DNA from: Terriglobia bacterium
Lineage (GTDB): Bacteria > Acidobacteriota > Terriglobia > Terriglobales > Acidobacteriaceae
Length of the DNA stretch: 64,000 nucleotides
Assembly (NCBI GenBank): GCA_020073465.1
Contig: JAIQFC010000011.1
Location: 124,001 to 188,000, forward strand
Direction of reading: 5' to 3'
The translations under genes were made by a program, and so were the position numbers. Under the pieces are notes generated by a model that worked only from the letters and a program-made list of their open reading frames with translations, did not search any database and was not told the origin of the DNA. Positions 32,366-40,978 of this stretch are shown piece after piece. How positions within the stretch are numbered: position 1 is the first letter of the stretch; the number at the start of each line of letters is the position of its first letter.

Positions 32366-34615
32366 GTGGCGCCACCGGTTCCAACCCGGCTTCCGCAGAC
32401 CTCCAGCCGAAAGCTGTACATGATTCTGCTGGCGGTCGCCGTCTTTCTTCTGCTGGCGATTCTGGTTTCACAGACCGCGTTCGATCTCAAGTTCCTGCAG
32501 CCGGGAAACAATCAGGAGATCGTCGTATTCGCCGCGCTGTCCGCTCTGATCTTTCTGCTGTTTGTAGCACTGAGCTTCGTTCTCCTGCGCAATCTGCTGA
32601 AGCTATTCGCCGAGCGCCGCCTCGGAGTTCTGGGCTCGAAGTTCCGTACACGCATGGTGATCGGCGGATTGCTGCTCTCGTCGGTCCCCCTGATCGTGAT
32701 GTATTTCTTCGCCTACGGATTGATGAACCGCTCCATCGAGCGCTGGTTCTCGACCCCGGTGGAAGAGGTGCGCGCCGATACTCATGCCATGGCGTCGCTG
32801 CTGGCAAGTTATGCAGAGCAGAATGCCCGTGCTGAGGCGCTCGCGATTGCGGCAGCTCCTGAGGTGCAACGCGGCTTTGCCGGTCACGGCTTTTCGACGG
32901 TTGTGGATGAACTCCAGAATCACGAACTTACCCTGCAGGGCGGATTCGCGCTCGCCGTCCAGGATGGCAGCGCCGATGCTAGTTTCAACGCACCCGGCCC
33001 CTGGGTACTTTTGAAGCCAAAACTACCGATTGCCGACGCCGTGGCCGGACGTCCCGCGCAGTTTACGTGGGATCAGACCGACTACAGTCTGGGCAGCGCT
33101 CCGGTCGGCCAGAGTGGGATGATTCTGGTTGCGATTCCCCTGCCGCGCGAGTTTTCGCAGACCGTGAGGCAAGTCGAAGCCAGCCAGCAGCGTTATTTCC
33201 AATTGGCTCACGAACGCCGCGTCGTGCGCCGTACGTACATGGGCCTGCTGCTGCTGCTCACCATGATGGTGCTGTTCGTGACCACCTGGATTGCGCTGTT
33301 TCTCTCCAAGCTGGTCACGCGCCCAGTGGCGGCTCTCGCCGAGGCAACACAGGAGATCTCACGCGGACGCCTCGACTACCGCGTGGATGTCAGCGCTGCT
33401 GATGAGATTGGCGACCTGGTGCGCTCTTTCAACCGAATGGCCGAAGAACTCGAAAGCAGCCGCCGGCAGATCGAGGCCTCCAGCCGGGACCTGAGCGCTG
33501 CTAATACCGAGCTCGAACAGCGCCGTCGACAGACGGAAACCATTCTGGAAAGCATTCCCACCGGCGTCTTGTCGCTCGATGCCACCCGCCGCGTGACTCA
33601 TGCCAACCAGGCGCTGCTCCGCATGTTTCATCCTGAGAGCACCCACAACACTGCTCCTCAGATTCTTCAGGGCGCGCCTCTGTCGGATGTGTTCCCCGGC
33701 GAAGTGCTGGAAGATTTCGAACCCCTGTTGCGCCGCGCCGATCGCATGGGGATGACCACCAGCCAGATGGAAATGACGCTGCCGCGCGCCTCCCTGAACG
33801 TGGCGGTCACGGTGGCCACGCTGCGGCACCAGGGACAGCAGTCCGGATACGTGATTGTTTTCGAAGATCTCTCCGACCTGCTCAAGGCCCAGAAACAGGC
33901 AGCGTGGCGCGAAGTAGCGCGCCGCGTGGCCCACGAAATCAAGAACCCGCTCACTCCCATCGCATTGTCCGCCGAGCGCATCCGGCGCCATCTTGACCGC
34001 GCGACCCCGGCCGACCCGGCTTCGATGGATGTGGTCCGTTCCTGCGCGGAAACGATTGCGGGCGCCGTGGAAATGGTTCGCCTCCTGGTGGACGAATTCT
34101 CGACGCTGGCGCGCTTCCCGGCTTCGCATCCACAGCCTGTCGACATCAACGAACTCATCGAGAACGCGCTCTCCATGTTCAACGGAAGGCTGGATGGCAT
34201 CTCCCTTCATACTTCGCTCGCGACGGATCTTCCAAAGGTCATGGCAGATGGCGAGGCGATCAAGCGCGCGATTGCCAACCTCGTGGACAACGCGGCTGAG
34301 GCCCTGCAGGATTCCATGGTGAGAGAAATCGAAATTGCCACCGCACTCGTCGCCAGCCGCGACGCGGTCGAGATCACGGTCGCGGATACCGGCCATGGCG
34401 TGACCCGCGAGCTCAAGGAAAAACTCTTTCTGCCCTATTTCTCAACCAAGAAACGTGGCACCGGTCTGGGCCTCGCGATTGTGAGCCGCGTGGTGGAAGA
34501 CCATCATGGTTCCATTCGCGTGGAAGAGAACCAACCCGTAGGAGCAAGGTTTATCGTGGAATTGCCGGTCGTTCCCGAGCCTGCCGCTGTCGCCACGACC
34601 GCTCAGCATGCATAA
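32366..34615 (+). CDS. ntrY: NtrY-type sensor histidine kinase
   Basis: 749 residues from a GTG at 32366 (an ATG 18 codons in is possible). Helices at about 18-36, 45-75 and 92-110, an extracytoplasmic segment (about 115-285), another helix (about 290-318), and a HAMP domain (RPVAALAEATQEISRGRLDYRVD ... DEIGDLVRSFNRMAEELE). A PAS domain (about 380-490), HisKA with His523 (ARRVAHEIKNPLTPIALS) and HATPase (NLVDNAAEAL, VADTGHGV, KRGTGLGLAIV) complete it. It overlaps ntrX by 8 nt. NtrY/NtrX pairs control nitrogen, redox or envelope genes depending on the species; the target here is unknown. Confidence 0.92.
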   Translation: MAPPVPTRLPQTSSRKLYMILLAVAVFLLLAILVSQTAFDLKFLQPGNNQEIVVFAALSALIFLLFVALSFVLLRNLLKLFAERRLGVLGSKFRTRMVIGGLLLSSVPLIVMYFFAYGLMNRSIERWFSTPVEEVRADTHAMASLLASYAEQNARAEALAIAAAPEVQRGFAGHGFSTVVDELQNHELTLQGGFALAVQDGSADASFNAPGPWVLLKPKLPIADAVAGRPAQFTWDQTDYSLGSAPVGQSGMILVAIPLPREFSQTVRQVEASQQRYFQLAHERRVVRRTYMGLLLLLTMMVLFVTTWIALFLSKLVTRPVAALAEATQEISRGRLDYRVDVSAADEIGDLVRSFNRMAEELESSRRQIEASSRDLSAANTELEQRRRQTETILESIPTGVLSLDATRRVTHANQALLRMFHPESTHNTAPQILQGAPLSDVFPGEVLEDFEPLLRRADRMGMTTSQMEMTLPRASLNVAVTVATLRHQGQQSGYVIVFEDLSDLLKAQKQAAWREVARRVAHEIKNPLTPIALSAERIRRHLDRATPADPASMDVVRSCAETIAGAVEMVRLLVDEFSTLARFPASHPQPVDINELIENALSMFNGRLDGISLHTSLATDLPKVMADGEAIKRAIANLVDNAAEALQDSMVREIEIATALVASRDAVEITVADTGHGVTRELKEKLFLPYFSTKKRGTGLGLAIVSRVVEDHHGSIRVEENQPVGARFIVELPVVPEPAAVATTAQHA

Positions 34616-35963
34616 CATTCTCATCGTTGACGATGAAGCCGGAATTCGCGACTCGCTCGCCGGTGTCCTGACCGACGAGGGATACTCCGTCTCGTCTGTC
34701 GAGAGCGGTGAGGCCTGCCTCGACTCGATCCGCAAGACCGGATTTGACGTGATCCTGCTCGACATCTGGCTTCCGGGCATCGATGGTCTCGAGACGCTGG
34801 AGAGGATGCGCGAACTCGACAACCCGCCCGAAGTAATCATGATCTCGGGTCACGGCACCATCGAGACGGCAGTCCGCGCCACAAAGCTGGGCGCTTACGA
34901 TTTTCTCGAGAAGCCTCTGTCCATCGATAAAACGCTGATCCTGGTCAAGAATGCAATCGAGTCCAAGAAGTTGCGCCGTGAGAACGTCGACCTAAAGAGA
35001 CAGATTCAAGTCAAGAGCGTGATCGTCGGCGACAGTATCCCCATGAAGGCTCTGCGCCAGCAGATCGGCCTGATGGCGCCGACCAACGGGCGCGTCCTGA
35101 TCTACGGCGAGTCGGGAACCGGCAAAGAGCTAGTAGCCCACGCCATTCACCTCCAAAGCCTGCGCAAAGATGAGACTTTCGTCGAGGTGAATTGCGCCGC
35201 CATTCCCGAAGACCTGATCGAGAGCGAGCTCTTCGGCCATCACAAAGGATCGTTCCCCGGAGCCGGCACGGACAAAGAAGGCAAGTTTCAGAAGGCAAAC
35301 GGAGGCACGCTCTTTCTGGACGAAGTCGGGGATATGAGCCTGAAGACGCAATCGAAGGTCCTGCGCACGCTCGACGAGCAGCGCTTCACTCCCGTAGGCA
35401 GTGAGGAGGCGATCACCGTCGACGTCCGCGTGATCGCATCGACGAACAAGGACCTTGAAGAGGAGATTTCACGAGGCAATTTCCGGGAAGACCTGTTCTA
35501 TCGCCTTAACGTGATTCCCTTCTTTGTGCCGCCGCTGCGCGAACGGAAAGAAGACATCCCTCTGTTCGCACGTTATTTTCTCAAGGATCTCGCCGCCACC
35601 TACGGGCGCCGCCCGCGCGAAATCACCGACGATGCCATTGAAGTGCTGATGCGCTATGCGTGGCCGGGAAATGTGCGCGAACTGCGCAATGTGATTGAGC
35701 GCATCGTGATCATGAATCCCACGACCACGCGCTTTGAGCGCAAGCACCTGCCGCCTCTGGTCTACCGCGACGGCGGCCGGCGCGTGCCCAAGAGCGACTT
35801 CTCCACATTGCACCAGGCTCGCGACGCCTACGAGCGCGACTATATCCTCAAGAAGCTCGATGAAAACCATGGCAACATGAGCCGCACCGCCGAGGTGCTC
35901 GGACTCGAGCGCAGCCACCTTTATCGCAAGATGAAGACCCTGGGGATTACAGCGAAAGAGTAG
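34608..35963 (+). CDS. ntrX: NtrX-type response regulator with altered sigma-54 contact loop
   Basis: 451 residues. Receiver domain with Asp52 (ILLDIWLPGIDG) and the usual Lys102-Pro. AAA+ domain with Walker A GESGTGKE (167-174) and DEVGDMS Walker B. C-terminal Fis-type HTH (NHGNMSRTAEVLGLERSHLYRKMKTL). The sigma-54-binding loop, normally GAFTGA, reads GSFPGA (214-219): the Thr that contacts sigma-54 is Pro. So it may not activate sigma-54 promoters and could work as a sigma-70 regulator. Start overlaps ntrY. Confidence 0.93.
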   Translation: MHNILIVDDEAGIRDSLAGVLTDEGYSVSSVESGEACLDSIRKTGFDVILLDIWLPGIDGLETLERMRELDNPPEVIMISGHGTIETAVRATKLGAYDFLEKPLSIDKTLILVKNAIESKKLRRENVDLKRQIQVKSVIVGDSIPMKALRQQIGLMAPTNGRVLIYGESGTGKELVAHAIHLQSLRKDETFVEVNCAAIPEDLIESELFGHHKGSFPGAGTDKEGKFQKANGGTLFLDEVGDMSLKTQSKVLRTLDEQRFTPVGSEEAITVDVRVIASTNKDLEEEISRGNFREDLFYRLNVIPFFVPPLRERKEDIPLFARYFLKDLAATYGRRPREITDDAIEVLMRYAWPGNVRELRNVIERIVIMNPTTTRFERKHLPPLVYRDGGRRVPKSDFSTLHQARDAYERDYILKKLDENHGNMSRTAEVLGLERSHLYRKMKTLGITAKE

Positions 35964-35992
35964 GAACCGCTGCTGTTCAGGAAGAGTTTGCC

Positions 35993-36454
35993 CTACCGCT
36001 TGACCATATGGATTTCAGTCCCGTTCTTGCGGAACTGCACCTCATCCATCAACTGGTTGATTAGGAAAATGCCACGCCCGTGACTGGAATAAACGTTCTC
36101 GCCCATGGTGCAACTCGGAATCGTCCCGGGATCAAAACCCTCCCCCGGATCGCGCACGACGATGATGATGCCGCGTTCTTCATCGCAGGCCACGAGGCAT
36201 TCTACAATCTTGGTGGGATCTTCCTTGGCGCCATGAACCACCGCGTTAGCCAGCGCCTCATGCAGGGATAGCTCGATCGCGTCCTCTTTGCCGTCCACGC
36301 ACTTCATCTGGCGAACGGTATCCATAACCTGGGCAACGACAGGCTCAACCGCGTTGCGGTCGGCAGCCAAAGTGACGCGCACCCGCAAGGTCAGTTTGTC
36401 GGGATCAAAATCGTGCTCGGGAAAGTGTTCGTCGGGAGAAGCCCCAGATTCCAT
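35993..36454 (-). CDS. RsbW/SpoIIAB-like anti-sigma serine kinase (ATP-binding)
   Basis: 153 residues from the ATG at 36454; the frame is open upstream but that part overlaps era. HATPase_c fold of the GHKL type: N box AIELSLHEALANAVVHGA, G1 VVRDPGEGFDP, G2 SSHGRGIFLINQLMD. Such kinases bind a sigma factor or phosphorylate an anti-sigma antagonist. No partner anti-sigma antagonist or phosphatase lies beside it, so its target is not evident. Convergent with ntrX (29 bp between stops). Confidence 0.87.
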   Translation of the reverse strand: MESGASPDEHFPEHDFDPDKLTLRVRVTLAADRNAVEPVVAQVMDTVRQMKCVDGKEDAIELSLHEALANAVVHGAKEDPTKIVECLVACDEERGIIIVVRDPGEGFDPGTIPSCTMGENVYSSHGRGIFLINQLMDEVQFRKNGTEIHMVKR

Positions 36455-36576
36455 GGATCGCTCGTGCGCCCTGTCCGCCAACCTTTGTGGCCTATTGGGA
36501 TTGTAACGGCACGCTGCCAAACCCGGCAATGCCGGGGGTAACTTGACGCGAATATTCCCTGGCAGACCACACAACC

Positions 36577-37545
36577 TCATTCGCTTGTTTCGTTATATCC
36601 TCTCTGATGTCCGCTCTGCTGCATCACCACGTTTTCTAACTGTCTCCTCCAATCCAGTTCCTCGACAAAGCTGCGTGAATCGCGCCAGCCCGGGTGCACC
36701 TTCACGTAAAGTTCAAGAAACACCTTGGTTCCGAGCATGCGCTCAATCTGCAGTCGCGCGCCGGTTCCGATCTTCTTCATCATCTGCCCGCGCTTGCCCA
36801 CCAGAATACCCTTCTGTCCTTCGCGCTCGCAGTAGATTGTCGCCGAGATGCGCGTCAGTCTGGAGCCTTCCTCATAACCGTCCACGATCACGGTGCTCGC
36901 GTACGGAATCTCTTCGTCCGTCGCCAGCAGCACCTGCTCGCGAATGATCTCAGATGCCATAAAGCGCGCGGGTTGATCTGTCACCTGATCCTCAGGAAAA
37001 TAGGCAGGTCCGGCGGGAAGCCCGGAAATCACTTTTTCCAGCAGCATGTCCAAACCATCCCGCTTGAGCGCCGAGATAGGGATGACTTCCCTGAAGTCGT
37101 ACAGCTTGCGATACTCCTCAATCAGGGGAAGCAGCTTCGTCTTCTCGCGCACCCGGTCGACCTTATTCAAGATGAGGAAAGCGCGAGTCCCGGACTGCTT
37201 CACCAGATCAAGCGCAAACTGGTCGCGCGGCTCAAATTTCCGAGTAACGTCCATGATCACGAGCACGAGATCGCAGCCCTCCAGGGCCTCGCGCACTTCC
37301 ACCATCATCTTGCGTCCGAGGGAACTGTCGGGCTTGTGGACCCCCGGTGTGTCGATGAGCACAATCTGTCCGCCGTCGCGCCCTTTGCGCTTGGGTACAT
37401 GGACAATTCCCTGAATACGGTTTCGCGTGGTCTGCGGCTTGGGCGAGATGATTGCCAGTTTCTCGCCGACGAGCGCATTGAGTAGGGTCGATTTGCCCGC
37501 GTTCGGCCGGCCGAGAATGCAAACGAAACCAGAATGGAAAGGCAT
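36577..37545 (-). CDS. era: Ribosome-assembly GTPase Era
   Basis: 322 residues. G1 GRPNAGKST (12-20), G2 KPQTTRNRIQGI, G3 DTPG (65-68), G4 NKVD (127-130), G5 SAL. C-terminal KH domain with YCEREGQKGILVGKRGQMMKKIG and the Era tail VKVHPGWRDS. Era binds the 3' end of 16S rRNA and checks 30S assembly at the membrane. It lies downstream of ybeY and a CorC protein, a classic grouping with phoH. Confidence 0.97.
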   Translation of the reverse strand: MPFHSGFVCILGRPNAGKSTLLNALVGEKLAIISPKPQTTRNRIQGIVHVPKRKGRDGGQIVLIDTPGVHKPDSSLGRKMMVEVREALEGCDLVLVIMDVTRKFEPRDQFALDLVKQSGTRAFLILNKVDRVREKTKLLPLIEEYRKLYDFREVIPISALKRDGLDMLLEKVISGLPAGPAYFPEDQVTDQPARFMASEIIREQVLLATDEEIPYASTVIVDGYEEGSRLTRISATIYCEREGQKGILVGKRGQMMKKIGTGARLQIERMLGTKVFLELYVKVHPGWRDSRSFVEELDWRRQLENVVMQQSGHQRGYNETSE

Positions 37546-37557
37546 AGGGTCGGATCG

Positions 37558-37611
37558 TAGGTCTTAGTTCTAGGTCTTAGGTTCTAGGTTCTAGGTCTTA
37601 GGTCTTAGGAG
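37558..37611. repeat. Heptad/octad repeat (GGTCTTA / GGTTCTA)
   Basis: About seven copies of GGTCTTA or GGTTCTA in a row upstream of era. A second AGAGCTAA-type trace lies at about 37681. It separates era from the CorC gene (160-bp spacer) and otherwise the spacer shows no promoter I can defend. Confidence 0.8.
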
Positions 37612-37704
37612 TTGACGTTTCGGTCGGTACTGCCACAATCAGAAATGCAACGCCGCAAGTCTGCAACAACGATCATGCCCAAGAGCTAATACCCAACACC
37701 CGCT

Positions 37705-38970
37705 CTATATCAGTTTCAACTGCTGCGGCTGCACCGCCGTGATCCGCACCCGCTCCACCTTGCGATCGGTCGACTCCAATACTTCGAAGCGCAACCCGTC
37801 GTCTTCGATGATCTCACCTTTGCGTGGAATGTGCCCTGCGAGTTCACTGACCAGCCCGGCCACGGTCGCCGATTCCTTCCCTTCCGGCTTCGCTCCAAAC
37901 AGTTCGTCAAGGCGGTCTACGTCCATTCCGCCAGACACAATGTAGGAACGTTCCCCCTCCCGGACAATCTCCGGCTTGTCGTGCTCATCGCGAATTTCGC
38001 CGACAATCTCCTCCACCAGATCTTCAATGGTCACCAGGCCCGCGACGCCTCCATACTCATCGACGACAATGGCCATGCGCACGTTTTTCCTTTGCATCTC
38101 GCGAAGCAGGTCGCTACCCAGCTTGCTCTCAGGTACGAAGTACACATCCCGCCGCATCAGCCCGTCGAGCGTCCGCAAGCGTGCCTCGGTGTCAGGAACC
38201 TGCAGCACATCTTGCGCATAGACGATCCCTTTGATGTTGTGGATGTTTCCCTCATATACGGGCACGCGCGAGTAATGCTTGGTCCGCATCATCTCGATGA
38301 AGCGTTCCACCGTCGTATCGGAGGGAACAGCAAACATCTCCGGGCGTGGCTTCATCGCTTCCCGTACCGTCTTGCCGCTGAATTCCACAACTGACTGAAT
38401 GAGATCGCGATCGCCCTCCTGAATGATGCCTTCTTCCTGTCCGGCTTCAATCAACGCGTCCACCGCCTCCGCGGAGCTCTCCGGTTCCTCGCCAGTATTT
38501 TGTCGCGTCAGCGAGGCCACCGATTGCAGGAACCCCAGCACGATTGTGACCGGCAGCACCAGATAGATCAGGCCCCTCAGGACCGGTGCCCAGCGGATGA
38601 GCCAAGCGCCTGTGGTGCGCGAGAAAAAGACGAAAGGCAGAAAGCGGTTGCACAAGATCACAACCAGGATCAGGCTGATCGTGGCCTGCAGGATCTCGTA
38701 GATGCTCCATTTATCGTCTGCGAACACCACATAGCCGACCAGCAGCGCGGTTGCCGCCATCGTCAACTGCGTGAGAATCGCCATGGACAGCGCAGCACGA
38801 GTACGGCTGACCCCCAGTCGGGGCTCAACCTTCTGTTCGAAGACGTCAATATTGTCCTGGAACTCGCGCGAGAGAAATTTGCCAATCTCCTGGTAAACGC
38901 GATCGACATAGGAGACGAGCGTCAACAGTCCGGCCAGCAAGAGCAGCGTAGACGCGATCAGCAGACTCAT
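37705..38970 (-). CDS. CorC/HlyC-type CBS membrane protein
   Basis: 421 residues. Hydrophobic N-terminal segments (about 1-22, 60-82, 90-112, 126-145), then a CBS pair (about 205-330; MKPRPEMFAVPSDTTVERFIEMMRTKHYSRVPVYEG; VRMAIVVDEYGGVAGLVTIEDLVEEIVGEI). The C-terminal CorC_HlyC domain (about 345-415) ends RVRITAVQP. Paralogue of the gene at 12397. Its start overlaps the ybeY stop by 4 nt. Proteins of this group affect Mg/Co efflux; the association with ybeY and phoH is widespread. Confidence 0.92.
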   Translation of the reverse strand: MSLLIASTLLLLAGLLTLVSYVDRVYQEIGKFLSREFQDNIDVFEQKVEPRLGVSRTRAALSMAILTQLTMAATALLVGYVVFADDKWSIYEILQATISLILVVILCNRFLPFVFFSRTTGAWLIRWAPVLRGLIYLVLPVTIVLGFLQSVASLTRQNTGEEPESSAEAVDALIEAGQEEGIIQEGDRDLIQSVVEFSGKTVREAMKPRPEMFAVPSDTTVERFIEMMRTKHYSRVPVYEGNIHNIKGIVYAQDVLQVPDTEARLRTLDGLMRRDVYFVPESKLGSDLLREMQRKNVRMAIVVDEYGGVAGLVTIEDLVEEIVGEIRDEHDKPEIVREGERSYIVSGGMDVDRLDELFGAKPEGKESATVAGLVSELAGHIPRKGEIIEDDGLRFEVLESTDRKVERVRITAVQPQQLKLI

Positions 38971-39455
38971 CTGCTCCCTCGCGTTCTCGTTCTTTGTCTC
39001 CCCGGGCTCAAAGATTTTGAAGGCCTTGCCACGGATACCTCGCGTTCGATCAGTCCCACCGGCAGCTTCAGCGCCCGGCGCAGTGTCAGTTCTTTCCTCG
39101 CCATCTCGCCATTATCGCGCTCATGATCGAACCCAGCCAGATGCAGAATCCCATGCAACATCAGGATCTTTACTTCCTCGGCAGTGGAATGACCCAGTGC
39201 ATGCGCGTTTCGAGCGGCAATATCGGCAGAAATCGCAATGTCGCCGGCAAACCGGGAAAGCAGACACGGAAATGACAACACATCGGTTGCCGTGGCTTTT
39301 CCGCGAAATTGTTGATTCAGAGACCGTACGGCGGCGTCGCTGGTGATCAGCACATTCACCGTCCCCTTGAGTCCTGCGGCCCGCCGCGCGCGCAGGACGA
39401 AGCGCTCCAGCGTCGCCTGGCTCACCCCTGGCATCCTTTTCTGCAGAATGACCAA
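38967..39455 (-). CDS. ybeY: Endoribonuclease YbeY (rRNA maturation)
   Basis: 162 residues from a TTG at 39455; an ATG eight codons in is an alternative. Zinc-binding motif with His101, His105 and His111 (LMLHGILHLAGFDHERD), and upstream TDVLSFPCLL and GDIAISADIA blocks typical of the UPF0054 family. YbeY takes part in 16S rRNA 3'-end processing and ribosome quality control. It lies after phoH, separated by a terminator, and is coupled to the CorC gene. Confidence 0.94.
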   Translation of the reverse strand: MVILQKRMPGVSQATLERFVLRARRAAGLKGTVNVLITSDAAVRSLNQQFRGKATATDVLSFPCLLSRFAGDIAISADIAARNAHALGHSTAEEVKILMLHGILHLAGFDHERDNGEMARKELTLRRALKLPVGLIEREVSVARPSKSLSPGRQRTRTRGSR

Positions 39456-39539
39456 GTTCTACTCAGCGCCCTTCGCGGCCTTTCTCCGCGTCCACTGCGA
39501 CGAAATGTCGCCGCCGCAGACCTTCCTGGTTGCGTCGCC

Positions 39540-39575
39540 AAAAAACAAACAGGAGGGTCCCCTCGGGGGCCCTCC
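39540..39575 (-). terminator. Intrinsic terminator after phoH
   Basis: Stem 39552-39562 with 39565-39575 (GGAGGGTCCCC / GGGGGCCCTCC, one G-U) and a very short loop. On the minus strand it is followed by TGTTTGTTTTTT. It lies 18 bp after the phoH stop, so transcription into ybeY would need read-through or another promoter. Confidence 0.85.
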
Positions 39576-39593
39576 CGCCCAATGTCCAGCCGT

Positions 39594-40691
39594 TTAGCCC
39601 TTCGCCTCGGCAGAAACCGCCTTTTCCTCGCGAGGACCAGCCGGCGCCTTCTCGTTTGTATTCGGGGGCGCCTCCGTACCGCTCGCTTCGATGCTCCTGG
39701 ACTCCGGAGCCTTCGCCTCGCTCAGAAGCAACATCTGCTGCTCTGCGATCCGCACCTTGTGCTCATCATAGGCGCGAATGATGCGCTGCACCAGATGATG
39801 GCGCACTACGTCACCTTCATCGAAATGCACAAAGGCGAGACCATCCACGCTCTTCAGCACATCCGCCGCTTCCAGCAGACCGCTGCGCCGGGCGTTGGGC
39901 AAGTCGATCTGCGTGATGTCGCCCGTGATCACCGCCTTCGAGTTGAATCCCAGGCGCGTGACGAACATCTTCATCTGCTCCGAGGTCGTATTCTGCGCCT
40001 CGTCGAGGATCACGAAGGAATCATTCAACGTCCGACCGCGCATAAAGGCAATGGGAGCGATCTCGATCACGTTTTTTTCCAGGTAGCGATCAACTTTCTC
40101 CGGGTCGAGCATGTCATACAGCGCGTCATAAAGCGGCCGAAGGTAAGGATCGATCTTATCCTGCAGCGTCCCCGGCAAAAACCCCAGCCGCTCGCCTGCT
40201 TCCACCGCCGGGCGCGCCAGGATGATACGGTTCACGCGCTTGGCCAGCAGTGCGGAGATCGCCATGGCCACAGCAAGATAGGTTTTTCCGGTACCCGCCG
40301 GTCCGATCCCGAACACCATGTCGTGTTTCTCGATTGCTTCGAGATAGCGTCGCTGGTTGATGCTCTTCGGCTGCACCGTTCGCCGTCCGAATGAGCGCTG
40401 ACGCCCGGCATCGGCGAGTCCCCGAAGCGTGGCATTCGGGTCCGTGATCAGCACTCGCAGCATGCTGTTGAGGTCGCCATTGTTGAAGCTGTAGCCGGAG
40501 CGCTGCAGGCTTTCGTAGTCGGTGAAGACCTGCTCGGCGCGCGCCACATCGCGAGCCGCGCCCTCTAACTCGATCCCATTCGACCGCAGATTGATGGTGA
40601 CGTTGAGCCCATCCTCCAGCACGCGAACGTTTTCATCCCGCGTACCAAACAGCGTCTCGATATTAGGAGCAATCCCGATACTCTTCTTCAT
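39594..40691 (-). CDS. PhoH-like ATPase
   Basis: 365 residues. N-terminal KH-like region (about 15-65), then the PhoH domain with Walker A GPAGTGKT (130-137), Walker [13 protein letters not shown], and the family block [14 protein letters not shown]. The C-terminal ~45 residues are low-complexity (Glu, Ala, Pro, Ser). PhoH/YbeZ partners YbeY in rRNA processing in other bacteria. ATG at 40691, upstream spacer 287 bp without a gene. Confidence 0.95.
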   Translation of the reverse strand: MKKSIGIAPNIETLFGTRDENVRVLEDGLNVTINLRSNGIELEGAARDVARAEQVFTDYESLQRSGYSFNNGDLNSMLRVLITDPNATLRGLADAGRQRSFGRRTVQPKSINQRRYLEAIEKHDMVFGIGPAGTGKTYLAVAMAISALLAKRVNRIILARPAVEAGERLGFLPGTLQDKIDPYLRPLYDALYDMLDPEKVDRYLEKNVIEIAPIAFMRGRTLNDSFVILDEAQNTTSEQMKMFVTRLGFNSKAVITGDITQIDLPNARRSGLLEAADVLKSVDGLAFVHFDEGDVVRHHLVQRIIRAYDEHKVRIAEQQMLLLSEAKAPESRSIEASGTEAPPNTNEKAPAGPREEKAVSAEAKG

Positions 40692-40978
40692 GCTTGTTTA
40701 TTCATGGTTCCGGGCCTGTGAACCGGACAGGTCGAGCAATGTCCGAGAGTGTCCTCGCGGCGCATGCCTCTGTGCGTTCTCGACGCTATGGGCAAAACAA
40801 GATTGTGCTGGGAGACGGAATCAACCGGACTGCTCGCGCCCAAAGGGCAGGCTACCACCATTGGTTAAGAGCGTAACGCGTCACCAGATGGGAGTCAATG
40901 GCGCGGCGAGAAGTGCTTGTCCCACCGTTTACTGTCTAATACCTACTGGCTGTTGGAAAGCTGTCGCACGATTCCATG
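40692..40978. other. Spacer upstream of phoH
   Basis: 287 bp between the phoH start and the stop of the spermidine-synthase-like gene. I see no ORF with protein-like composition, no terminator with a U-tract and no confident promoter pair. Confidence 0.5.

Noticed and set aside
33359-34396. 345-codon antisense frame inside ntrY
   Set aside because: Opposes the kinase core with all its conserved boxes; composition typical of shadow frames.
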